This document shows positions 1-6,411 of a stretch of DNA of 14,354 nucleotides, one piece after another. The translations under genes and the position numbers were made by a program. The first letter of the stretch is position 1; each line of letters begins with the position of its first letter. The notes beneath the pieces are model-generated. The model saw only the letters and a list, made by a program, of their open reading frames with translations. It was not told the DNA's origin and ran no database searches. Where the stretch lies: NCBI GenBank assembly GCA_025455795.1, contig JALOLW010000044.1:1-14354 (forward strand), given 5' to 3'. This DNA is from Spirosomataceae bacterium (GTDB taxonomy: Bacteria > Bacteroidota > Bacteroidia > Cytophagales > Spirosomataceae).

Positions 1-170
1 GCGTTTCGCCCAAAATTGGTTGTTGCGTTTCGCCCAAAATTGGTTGTTGCGTTTCGCCCAAAATTGGTTGTTGCGTTTCGCCCAAAATTGGTTGTTGCGA
101 TTCGCCCAAAATTGGTTGCGTTTCGCCCAAAATTGATTGTGGTTCGCCCAAAATTGATTGTGGTTCGCCC
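1..170 (-). repeat. In-frame tandem repeat, 24-nt then 21-nt units, inside the RAYT gene
   Basis: Starting at bases 1, 25, 49 and 73 are four identical 24-nt units (plus strand GCGTTTCGCCCAAAATTGG + TTGTT). They are followed by units starting at 97 (21 nt), 118 (23 nt) and 141 (21 nt) and a partial unit at 162. All length changes keep the minus-strand frame open, so the array is read as ILGETQQP repeats changing to ILGEPQS. The array reaches the window edge and its total copy number is unknown. Units are most uniform at the left (C-terminal) side, which suggests recent expansion there. Each unit contains GGGCGAA on the minus strand, which matches one half of the REP-like stem at 519-526. Confidence 0.95.
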
Positions 171-487
171 AATGTATTTGGGCAGACACATAGGTCTGCC
201 CCTACCGCACCGACGAATCCCACGTTTTCAATAATGCAATGAAAATGATTCGGCATTGTAATCATTTCATGGCAACGGATATCCGAAAATTTATTTTCAA
301 ATTCATAATACCATTTTTCAATCATACGCCCAGCATCATTCAATAAGATTTCCCCATTTTTAATTTCACCAAATAAACATGCCCGATTTTGGCAACAAAT
401 GGTAACAAAATATAATCCAGCCTGCGAATAATCATAGCCTTTTAATCGGATGGATTTACGATGATGAATATTTGGGTTGTACGGCAT
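1..487 (-). CDS. REP-associated tyrosine transposase (RAYT, IS200-like Y1 family), 3' end outside window
   Basis: I translated this open frame directly: it runs from the ATG at 487-485 to the window edge without a stop, giving 162 residues. The N-terminal part (MPYNPNIHHRKSIRLKGYDY..., then GLYFVTICCQNR at 24-35) and MPNHFH at 78-83, which holds the HUH metal-binding pair H81/H83, are those of Y1_Tnp/RAYT proteins. This family nicks and joins single-stranded DNA at REP palindromes. The catalytic tyrosine helix should follow but lies beyond base 1. After the HUH strand the protein is unusual: residues 95-103 are encoded by a REP-like palindrome (180-205), and residues 107-162 are a run of 7- and then 8-residue repeats (ILGEPQS, then ILGETQQP). 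Such a low-complexity insert would sit in the loop before the catalytic helix. Whether the C-terminus is intact cannot be seen. Three REP-like palindromes lie just upstream. Identity is firm; activity is unknown. Confidence 0.88.
   Translation of the reverse strand, partial: MPYNPNIHHRKSIRLKGYDYSQAGLYFVTICCQNRACLFGEIKNGEILLNDAGRMIEKWYYEFENKFSDIRCHEMITMPNHFHCIIENVGFVGAVGADLCVCPNTLGEPQSILGEPQSILGETQPILGESQQPILGETQQPILGETQQPILGETQQPILGET
180..205 (-). repeat. REP-like palindrome with GTAG motif, inside the RAYT coding sequence
   Basis: Perfect 8-bp stem GGGCAGAC (180-187) / GTCTGCCC (194-201) with a 6-nt loop. Read on the minus strand it starts GTAG (205-202) directly before the stem. A GTAG-type tetranucleotide 5' of the hairpin is the hallmark of REPs recognised by RAYTs. 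It is read in frame as Val-Gly-Ala-Asp-Leu-Cys-Val-Cys-Pro, so the element sits inside the gene of its probable cognate transposase. Confidence 0.85.
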
Positions 488-517
488 TGTATTTATTTTT
501 TGTTGGGGCGAATCGTT

Positions 518-542
518 GGGGCGAACCTGCGTGTTCGCCCTA
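518..542. repeat. REP-like palindrome
   Basis: Perfect 8-bp stem GGGCGAAC (519-526) / GTTCGCCC (533-540) with loop CTGCGT. It lies 31 bases upstream of the RAYT start. A direct duplication of CGTTGGGGCGAA-like sequence (about 502-525) leads into it. The stem arms differ from those at 180-201 and 590-611 at two central bases and keep the symmetrical GGGC...GCCC ends. Confidence 0.8.
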
Positions 543-553
543 CACACGATATT

Positions 554-575
554 GGGTAAACCTGCGTGCCTGCCC
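554..575. repeat. Degenerate REP-like element
   Basis: GGGTAAAC (554-561), loop CTGCGT (562-567), GCCTGCCC (568-575). The loop equals that of the element at 518-542 and the outer GGG/CCC pairs remain, but the stem has several mismatches. It is probably a decayed copy within the same cluster. Confidence 0.5.
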
Positions 576-589
576 ATTTCGCCATTATT

Positions 590-615
590 GGGCCGACACG
601 TAGGTCGGCCCCTAC
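590..615 (-). repeat. REP-like palindrome with GTAG motif at the hsdS stop codon
   Basis: Perfect 8-bp stem GGGCCGAC (590-597) / GTCGGCCC (604-611), loop ACGTAG. Read on the minus strand, GTAG (615-612) immediately precedes the stem, as in the copy at 180-205. The TAG of this motif is the stop codon of hsdS (614-612), so the element abuts the gene exactly and would also form a hairpin at the 3' end of the hsd transcript. Confidence 0.85.
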
Positions 616-1784
616 GGTTTTGGGAACGTTAATAATAAATCTCGATAATACTCATACTGCTGCTTCCGTAATGCTATTTCTTTTGGCAACCCTTCGCTAA
701 TAGAACTGGTCAGCGTATCGAATTGGTCGAGAATCGAAACAATACGGGTTTGTTCTTCTATTGGTGGAACGGGGATTTTTATCTTTGACAATGCCGTTCC
801 TGTAGTTGTAACTCTGGTTGTCATATTACTTGAACTAATAATTGCTTTTCTCATTGAATTTGAAGAAAAGCAATAAGCACAATACTCTGGTAACAATAAA
901 TTAGTAATAGGTCTTGCTCTAATTAAAAAGCCGCTAAAAACACATATATCTATATCGGATAACAAAACTGATGAGTACCCAATTTCATTTTGAGTTTCAG
1001 AAGTTCTTGTAAAAAAAACATCTCCTTTTTTGCAATTAAATCTATCTATATCAGATTTATTGGTCACAACTTTACCATCTATAGAATTTTCAAATAGTTT
1101 TTTATTTTTGAAGACATCGGTATAGTTTATGATTTTATCGCCTGTACCGAAAAATTCTTTTTCTTTATTTATACCATTTTTAAATTCAAACAAATCCCCC
1201 AGCGTCTTCCATTCCACTTCACTCTCTTCAAAGCTCAATAATTGTTCACGATAATAGTTATATTGCTTTTTACGGGCTGTAAGCTCTGCTGTAAGCTCTG
1301 CTGTAAGCTCTGCTGTAAGCTCTGAAAATGTATCTAAAATTCCAACTATTTTTTGTTGAATTTCAAGGGGTGGAATGGGGATTTGGAGTTTTTCAAAAGC
1401 AGTTTTTGATAAACGTGGTACACTTGCACGGCGAACTTGACCAGTTATTTTCGTTTGTTGTGTTAATAAAAAGTAATACAAAAACTTATTATTTAGACTC
1501 TTGGGAGTTACGAAATAGTAAACATCGTCAGCAGCCCAAAAATCAACACTACTATAACCTATTTCACCAGCAGAACCAGCACTAATAATAAAAGTAGTGT
1601 TAGCTTTTACATTACTTTCATCGTAATAACCGAGTGGAGTCATGCTATTTTGAAAAACAGCATATTGCCCAGATTCTTCTAATTCACTTTTCACGAGCCT
1701 TTTACCCCGCTGAATCTTCGCAGCTTCCCCCAAAGTCTTCCACTCCACCTCAGTCCCTTCTAATAATTTATCTAAATAGCTCAT
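612..1784 (-). CDS. hsdS: Type I restriction-modification specificity subunit (HsdS)
   Basis: 390 residues, the usual length for a full two-domain S subunit. It selects the bipartite DNA target of the type I methyltransferase and docks HsdM. The protein is an internal duplication. Each half starts with a target-recognition domain led by EVEWKTLG (residues ~12-19 and ~189-196). The halves then reach IPIPPLEIQQKIVGILDTF and IPVPPIEEQTRIVSILDQF, and end in RKKQYNYYREQLLSF and LRKQQYEYYRDLLLTF, the conserved spacer helices. Between the first recognition domain and its helix is ELTA repeated four times, encoded by perfect 12-bp repeats. The start is 13 nt after the stop of the nuclease gene, so it is the last visible gene of the hsd operon. 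The stop lies in a REP-like palindrome. The two recognition domains differ from one another, so the predicted target is asymmetric. Confidence 0.95.
   Translation of the reverse strand: MSYLDKLLEGTEVEWKTLGEAAKIQRGKRLVKSELEESGQYAVFQNSMTPLGYYDESNVKANTTFIISAGSAGEIGYSSVDFWAADDVYYFVTPKSLNNKFLYYFLLTQQTKITGQVRRASVPRLSKTAFEKLQIPIPPLEIQQKIVGILDTFSELTAELTAELTAELTARKKQYNYYREQLLSFEESEVEWKTLGDLFEFKNGINKEKEFFGTGDKIINYTDVFKNKKLFENSIDGKVVTNKSDIDRFNCKKGDVFFTRTSETQNEIGYSSVLLSDIDICVFSGFLIRARPITNLLLPEYCAYCFSSNSMRKAIISSSNMTTRVTTTGTALSKIKIPVPPIEEQTRIVSILDQFDTLTSSISEGLPKEIALRKQQYEYYRDLLLTFPKP
1196..1229 (-). repeat. Direct repeat at the start of the second HsdS half
   Basis: 34 bases matching 1727-1760 at 28 of 34 positions by my alignment. 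It encodes the EVEWKTLG lead-in of the second target-recognition domain. Such paired stretches flank exchangeable recognition domains and can support recombination between or within hsdS genes. Confidence 0.75.
1276..1323 (-). repeat. Four perfect 12-bp tandem repeats in hsdS (Glu-Leu-Thr-Ala hinge)
   Basis: GCTGTAAGCTCT (plus strand) occurs at 1276-1287, 1288-1299, 1300-1311 and 1312-1323 with no differences. The minus strand reads ELTA x4, equivalent to three complete TAEL units with flanking EL and TA. In EcoR124I-family S subunits a 12-bp TAEL repeat is found in two or three copies at this hinge, and the copy number fixes the length of the non-specific spacer in the DNA target. Confidence 0.95.
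1727..1760 (-). repeat. Direct repeat at the start of the first HsdS half
   Basis: Partner of 1196-1229. It encodes the EVEWKTLG segment that leads into the first target-recognition domain. Confidence 0.75.
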
Positions 1785-1797
1785 GCTTTTGTTTTTC

Positions 1798-2817
1798 TTA
1801 CTTTTTTTCTTCTGATAACTGTTTTTCTATCAATGCACGCAATTCGTCACGATTAGGTAAATACAATTGGTATTTGCTGATGAATAGTTGCGATGCAATG
1901 TTGTGCATGGCGTATTGCACCAATAGTTCATCTTTTTCTTTTGCCAATACAATGCCAATGGGTGGGTTATCGCCTTCGGTGTTTTCTTCTGTTTCAAAAT
2001 AGCCGAGATACATATTCATTTGCCCAACGGCTTCATATCCTGCTTCTTCTCTTTTGAGGTCGATGAGTACAAAGCATTTTAAAATGCGATGATAAAAAAC
2101 CAAATCGACATAATGTGGGCGATTGCCCAACACAATGCGGTATTGCCTGCCCACAAAAGCAAAACCTTTGCCAAGCTCCAACAAAAAATGTTCTAAATGC
2201 TCTATAATGCGTTTTTCGAGGTCGGTTTCAGTTAAGTGATAAGGCTCTGGAATTTTCAAAAAATCCAATATATAGGGTTCTCTCAAAATATCGGTTGGTT
2301 TTTCTATCAATTGCCCTTGTTTGGCTAATGCCAAAATTCCGTTTTTATCTTTAGAAGCTGCCAAACGCAAAAACAGTGATGATTTTTTTTGGCGTTTTAG
2401 TTCTGGAATTGACCACTTTTCATTGATGGTTTGCTGCAAATAAAAACTGCGTTCTAACTTGTCGGATATTTTCAGCAATTCTACATAATGCGACCAACTC
2501 AATAAGTGAGAAGGCTTCTCACTTTTGGGAAACTCGCTGTAAAACAATCGCATATAAATGAGATTACTCCTACTAAATCCTTTGCCAAGCGTAGTCGAGA
2601 GGTCTTTTGAAAGATTATCAATTAAAGCCTTGCCATATTCGGCTTTTAAATTTCCCTTCTGCTCAAACTCTACAATGTACCGTCCTATCTGCCAATAGGT
2701 TTCTACCAAAGCTGTATTGATGGCAATAGTGGCATTGTGCTGTCCTTGCTTATAAATTTCTGCAATCTGATTTATCAAATTGCCATAGTCTTTGTTAAGA
2801 TTTAGTTCTTTGCTCAT
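1798..2817 (-). CDS. PDDEXK nuclease domain protein (DUF1016 / YhcG-like)
   Basis: 339 residues. The N-terminal half (about 1-170) is helical, with TYWQIGRYIVEFEQ and LSWSHYVELLKI, and matches the DUF1016 N-terminal domain. The C-terminal half has a PD-(D/E)xK nuclease core: acidic residues around E206-E214 (EHLEHFLLELGKGFAFVGRQ), D238 in the YVDLVFYH strand, D253-L-K255 in the LIDLKREE strand, and the helix carrying GQ (265-266). All key residues seem present, so a catalytically competent DNase is predicted. Start and context: its ATG lies 3 nt after the hsdM stop and its stop 13 nt before hsdS, so it is co-expressed with the methyltransferase. Genes of this family are often found between hsdM and hsdS. 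Its role there is not settled; an accessory nuclease or regulator of the restriction system is an inference. It is not an HsdR: no helicase motor is present. Confidence 0.9.
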   Translation of the reverse strand: MSKELNLNKDYGNLINQIAEIYKQGQHNATIAINTALVETYWQIGRYIVEFEQKGNLKAEYGKALIDNLSKDLSTTLGKGFSRSNLIYMRLFYSEFPKSEKPSHLLSWSHYVELLKISDKLERSFYLQQTINEKWSIPELKRQKKSSLFLRLAASKDKNGILALAKQGQLIEKPTDILREPYILDFLKIPEPYHLTETDLEKRIIEHLEHFLLELGKGFAFVGRQYRIVLGNRPHYVDLVFYHRILKCFVLIDLKREEAGYEAVGQMNMYLGYFETEENTEGDNPPIGIVLAKEKDELLVQYAMHNIASQLFISKYQLYLPNRDELRALIEKQLSEEKK

Positions 2818-2820
2818 CGT

Positions 2821-4368
2821 TTATCCTTCTATTTCCATAATAATGGCATCAATACTCGTGCGTAGAGCAGTTATTTTTTCGACGGTTGTGGCAATTTCTG
2901 CGTTTAATTGTATAATATCCACTTTCTCACGGTTATCTTTGGCTTCTATGTATGAGCTTACCGAAAGGTTATAATCGTTTTCGGCAATTACAGTATTATC
3001 AACCGAAACCGCCACATGAGCTACATCGGTTTTGCTATCGAAAATTTCCATGATTCGCTCAATATGCCTTTCTTCAAGCACATTGTTGTTGGTTACTTTC
3101 TTGAAGAAATCTTCGCCACTGACATCAATAAACTGTGTTTGGGTATTGGGTTTGTGTTTTGAAAGCACCAAAATATAAACAGCTATCGAAGTGCCATAAA
3201 AAAGGTTAGGTGCTAACGAAATGACGGTTTCTACAAAATTGTTATCAACCAAATACTTTCTAATTTTTTGCTCGGCACCACCTCTATAAAAAATACCTGG
3301 AAAACAAACCAAAGCCGCCCTTCCTTTACTCGAAAGATAGCTTAGTGCATGCAATACAAAAGCAAAATCGGCTTTTGATTTAGGAGCAAGCACCCCAGCT
3401 GGAGCAAAACGGTCGTCGTTGATAAGCGTAGGGTCGCCGTCACCAATCCACGGTATTGAGTAAGGTGGATTAGAAACGATGGCATCAAACGGTTTGTCAT
3501 CGCCAAAATGTGGGTCAGTCAGCGTATTCCCAAGTGCAATATTAAACTTATCGTAATTGATGTTGTGCAAAAACATATTCATACGAGCCAAGTTATAGGT
3601 AGTATGGTTTATTTCCTGCCCGAAGAATCCTTCTTCAATAATGTGGTTATCGAAGTGTTTTTTGGCTTGCAACAACAAAGAACCCGAACCAGCGGCAGGG
3701 TCGTATATTTTATTTACGGTGGTTTGCTTGTGCATGGCAAGCTGTGCAATCAGCTTAGATACACTTTGGGGCGTAAAAAACTCACCGCCCGATTTACCAG
3801 CATTGGCGGCATAATTCGAGATTAGAAACTCATACGCATCGCCAAAAAGGTCAATTTCGCTATCTTCAAAATTCCCAAAATTCAGCTCCGAAACTCCTTT
3901 TATCACGGCAGCCAAACGGCTGTTTTTGGCTTCAACGGTATTGCCAAGGCGTGTGCTGGTGGTGTCAAAATCGGCAAACAAACCTTTTATATCGTTTTCT
4001 GATGGATAGCCATTTGCCGAACTTTCGATGGCATCAAAAATGGCTTTTAAGTCGGTATTTAGATTGGTATTCGTATTAGTTGTTTTGGCAACGTTTACAA
4101 AAAGTTGACTTGGATAGATAAAATACCCTTTCGTTTTTATGGCATCATCTTTTATTTCGGGCGAAATTACTTCATCAGATAAACTGGCGTAGTTGATACT
4201 TTCATCTCCCCCTTCAATATAATTGGTAAAATTTTCACTAATAAAGCGATAGAACAGTGTTCCCAAAACAAACTGTTTAAAATCCCATCCATCAACAGAG
4301 CCACGCACATCGTTGGCTATTTTCCATATTTTTGCTTGTAATTCTGCTCTTTGTGCTGTACTTGTCAT
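2821..4368 (-). CDS. hsdM: Type I restriction-modification DNA methyltransferase subunit (HsdM)
   Basis: 515 residues, a normal HsdM length. It transfers a methyl group from S-adenosylmethionine to adenine N6 in the target chosen by HsdS. The N-terminal HsdM helical domain (about 8-140, with KIWKIANDVRGSVDGWDFKQ) precedes the N6-adenine methylase domain. Motif I is DPAAGSGS at 223-230 (SAM binding) and motif IV is NPPY at 300-303 (catalysis). GGEFFTP (194-200) and QEINHTTYNLARMNMFLH (251-268) are also typical. A C-terminal coiled-coil-like tail (from ~475, EKVDIIQLNAEIATTVEKITALR) should contact HsdS. It is the first gene of the hsdM-nuclease-hsdS operon. Only 69 bases separate it from the MFS gene upstream on the same strand, and I see no clear Bacteroidota-type promoter there. 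Confidence 0.96.
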   Translation of the reverse strand: MTSTAQRAELQAKIWKIANDVRGSVDGWDFKQFVLGTLFYRFISENFTNYIEGGDESINYASLSDEVISPEIKDDAIKTKGYFIYPSQLFVNVAKTTNTNTNLNTDLKAIFDAIESSANGYPSENDIKGLFADFDTTSTRLGNTVEAKNSRLAAVIKGVSELNFGNFEDSEIDLFGDAYEFLISNYAANAGKSGGEFFTPQSVSKLIAQLAMHKQTTVNKIYDPAAGSGSLLLQAKKHFDNHIIEEGFFGQEINHTTYNLARMNMFLHNINYDKFNIALGNTLTDPHFGDDKPFDAIVSNPPYSIPWIGDGDPTLINDDRFAPAGVLAPKSKADFAFVLHALSYLSSKGRAALVCFPGIFYRGGAEQKIRKYLVDNNFVETVISLAPNLFYGTSIAVYILVLSKHKPNTQTQFIDVSGEDFFKKVTNNNVLEERHIERIMEIFDSKTDVAHVAVSVDNTVIAENDYNLSVSSYIEAKDNREKVDIIQLNAEIATTVEKITALRTSIDAIIMEIEG

Positions 4369-4437
4369 ATTGCTTATCTAAATAATTTTATTAGTGTCAT
4401 AATCACCTTACTACTATTATAGCAGGGAGGCTTTCTT

Positions 4438-5640
4438 TTAAACCCTACGTGAATCTCCGTGCAATTCCACTTTTACGGCTTTTTGGTTTCTCCACCAGAG
4501 CAAATAGCCAAATGACAACGCTCCCAGCACCGCCGACACGTAAAAGGCAAACGACATTCGGCTCAAATCACCGCCGTACCACCAACCCGACCACCACGCT
4601 CCCACGCCTATGCCCGCTTCGAGCGCGATGTACATGGTAGCGAGTGCGCGCCCGCGAAAATCAGGGTGGCTCAAATCTATCGTCCAAGCGGTAAGTGTGG
4701 GCGTATTGAGGCCCCACGAAACCCCAAACAAAATGGCCGCCGCCCAAAAACCAAACTCTGACTGCGTAAAGCCCAAAATCGCCATGCCTATCGCCAACAC
4801 AACCACCGAAAACAACAACACAGGCACGCGCCCGTGGGTGTCTGAGACTTTGCTCGCAAACACCCGCACCGCCAACGAGGCCACCGTATAAACCGTAAAA
4901 AATAGTCCTTTATTTTCAATACCGAGTGTTTTGCTCAAATCAGGAATCAACGTCAAAATCACCCCTGAAGCAAAAGACACACTAAACATGACGATAAAAA
5001 CGGCCAAAACCCGCGGTTCAAACAAATCTTCCCAACCGATTTTAAGCATACCCAACCGAAAAGGTCGCTTTTCGGCAAGGGTTTCTTTCATGTTGAGCAA
5101 AATCGCTATCGAAAGCAGTGCAAATACCGCCGCCAAATAAAACATGGTATTGATGCCAAACCAAAGTGTAATGTAGCTGCCCATCGTAGGGGCAATGGAC
5201 ATGCCCGTTGCCGTAAAAATCCCCAACATCCCTGCCGCCTCTCCTCGGCGGTTTTCGGGGACGATGTCGGCAATGTACGCCGCCGTAGCAGTGGGCTTGG
5301 TACCCGTCGAAAAACCGTGAAGCAGCCGAAGCAACAAAAACGCCCAAACCACGTGAACAAAAGGATAACACAACGCCCCGATGCAACAGACAATACTCCC
5401 GAAGGCCATCACAGGTACGCGCCCTATGGTGTCGGTGACTTTGCCGCTGAAAGGCCGCGCCAAACCCGCTGTGAGCGTAAAAAGGGCAATAATATAGCCT
5501 ATGTATTCCTGTCCGCCCATGTTGCTGAGGTGTTCGGGCAGCTCGGGAATCATCATCGAAAAACTCGCCGAAAACAGGAAGTTACTGAAACACAGCAACC
5601 AAAATTGAAGATTGTATATCGAAGATGAGGGTGGATTCAT
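4438..5640 (-). CDS. Major facilitator superfamily (MFS) transporter, drug-efflux-like
   Basis: 400 residues with the hydrophobic pattern of a 12-helix inner-membrane MFS permease. The motif A loop between helices 2 and 3 is G66-KVTDTIGR, and the repeat of that loop in the second half is ASKVSDTHGRVPV. RLLHGFSTGTKPTATAAYIADIVPENRRGEAAGMLG (about 104-140) is the conserved helix 4-5 region of the DHA-type efflux/sugar-efflux branch. It probably exports small molecules by proton antiport; the substrate cannot be inferred. It is transcribed away from the LON-domain gene. The start is fixed by a -7-like box only a few bases upstream, which leaves no room for a longer N-terminus. Base composition is clearly more GC-rich than in the adjoining hsd operon, which marks the edge of the accessory segment. 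Confidence 0.9.
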   Translation of the reverse strand: MNPPSSSIYNLQFWLLCFSNFLFSASFSMMIPELPEHLSNMGGQEYIGYIIALFTLTAGLARPFSGKVTDTIGRVPVMAFGSIVCCIGALCYPFVHVVWAFLLLRLLHGFSTGTKPTATAAYIADIVPENRRGEAAGMLGIFTATGMSIAPTMGSYITLWFGINTMFYLAAVFALLSIAILLNMKETLAEKRPFRLGMLKIGWEDLFEPRVLAVFIVMFSVSFASGVILTLIPDLSKTLGIENKGLFFTVYTVASLAVRVFASKVSDTHGRVPVLLFSVVVLAIGMAILGFTQSEFGFWAAAILFGVSWGLNTPTLTAWTIDLSHPDFRGRALATMYIALEAGIGVGAWWSGWWYGGDLSRMSFAFYVSAVLGALSFGYLLWWRNQKAVKVELHGDSRRV

Positions 5641-5644
5641 GCCG

Positions 5645-5652
5645 CAAAGGTA
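5645..5652 (-). promoter_or_regulatory. Candidate -7 box of the MFS gene, four bases before its ATG
   Basis: On the minus strand TACCTTTG matches the Bacteroidota -7 consensus TAnnTTTG. It ends 4 nt before the start codon, implying a leaderless or nearly leaderless mRNA. A -33 TTTG at the usual distance is not clear: the nearest TTTG leaves about 14 nt. The assignment is therefore tentative. Confidence 0.4.
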
Positions 5653-5721
5653 CGGCTTTTACAAAACAAAAATCCTCACATACCGTTTGAATAATTGCAA
5701 CATTATCCCCAATAGCACAAT

Positions 5722-6351
5722 ATGGAGCGCGTCTTGCCTTTTTTCCCTTTAAATCTCATTGCTTATCCTACCGAAAACGTCAATCTGCACATCTTTGAGC
5801 CACGCTATCGCCAACTCATCAACGAGTGTTTGGACGAAGACAAAACCTTTGGCCTCCCCGCTTTTATTAACAACAAACTCCCCGGCTTCGGGACAGAAAT
5901 GCGCGTCGTAGCTCTTTCCAAACGCTACGAAGACGGGCGCATGGACATCAAAACCAAGGGTATCAGGGTGTTTCGGATGATGACCTTTGAAAATCCAGTA
6001 AAAGGAAAGTTGTACGCGGGGGGAAAGGTACAAATCGTACAAGATACCGAACCCGCCGACGGCATCATTCCAGAGTTGTTGTTGCAATTGGAACGTCTCT
6101 ACGAAGTTCTCAAAACCAATGTGGATTTCGACACCCAACTCCAGCCGTTTTCGTACCAAGTAGCCCATAAAGTGGGGCTATCACAAGAAGAAGAATATCA
6201 GATTTTGACGCTTCTATCCGAAACCGAGCGACAGCGGTTTCTGTTGTTTCACCTCAACAAGGTCATTCCTATCATGCAAGACATGGAGCGTACCAAAGAG
6301 CGAATCCGCATGAATGGTCATTTCAAGAACCTTGATCCGCTCAATTTTTAA
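5722..6351 (+). CDS. Stand-alone LON substrate-binding-domain protein (LAN-type)
   Basis: 209 residues beginning MERVLPFFPLNLIAYPTENVNLHIFEPRYRQLI, the signature N-terminus of the Lon substrate-binding domain (PF02190). That is a beta-rich fold (about 5-110) followed by a helical part (about 115-205). No ATPase or Ser-Lys protease domain follows, so this is not Lon itself but a small relative found alone in many Bacteroidota. Its function is not established; substrate recognition or adaptor activity is inferred from the domain only. The gene is alone on the plus strand, divergent from the MFS gene with 81 nt between them, and ends in a strong bidirectional terminator shared with tsf. Confidence 0.88.
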   Translation: MERVLPFFPLNLIAYPTENVNLHIFEPRYRQLINECLDEDKTFGLPAFINNKLPGFGTEMRVVALSKRYEDGRMDIKTKGIRVFRMMTFENPVKGKLYAGGKVQIVQDTEPADGIIPELLLQLERLYEVLKTNVDFDTQLQPFSYQVAHKVGLSQEEEYQILTLLSETERQRFLLFHLNKVIPIMQDMERTKERIRMNGHFKNLDPLNF

Positions 6352-6356
6352 CCAAA

Positions 6357-6392
6357 AAAAAGGCTAACTGTTGTCCAACAATTAGCCTTTTT
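6357..6392. terminator. Bidirectional rho-independent terminator between the LON-domain gene and tsf
   Basis: AAAAAGGCTAA (6357-6367) pairs perfectly with TTAGCCTTTTT (6382-6392). Inside, TTG/CAA can extend the stem past a 3-nt bulge. The A-tract on the left and T-tract on the right serve both convergent transcripts. It lies 5 nt after the LON-domain stop and about 20 nt after the tsf stop. Confidence 0.9.
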
Positions 6393-6411
6393 GATTTAGG
6401 TGATTTATCCC

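Noticed and set aside
1..170. Possible CRISPR array
   Set aside because: Units follow each other without unique spacers, have 21-24 nt periods and stay in one reading frame inside a transposase gene.
16..234. Plus-strand ORF of 72 codons made of VVAFRPKL repeats
   Set aside because: It is the antisense reading of the tandem repeat inside the RAYT gene. The minus-strand frame has the HUH motif and family N-terminus, so that is the coding frame.
4416..4421. TATAAT on the minus strand upstream of hsdM as a -10 box
   Set aside because: Bacteroidota housekeeping promoters use TAnnTTTG. No matching -35 or -33 element is present, so this E. coli-like hexamer in an AT-rich spacer is weak evidence.
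5042..5393. Additional minus-strand ORFs within the MFS gene
   Set aside because: They are out-of-frame shadows of the transporter; the sequences are rich in Arg/Pro/Cys and lack family features.
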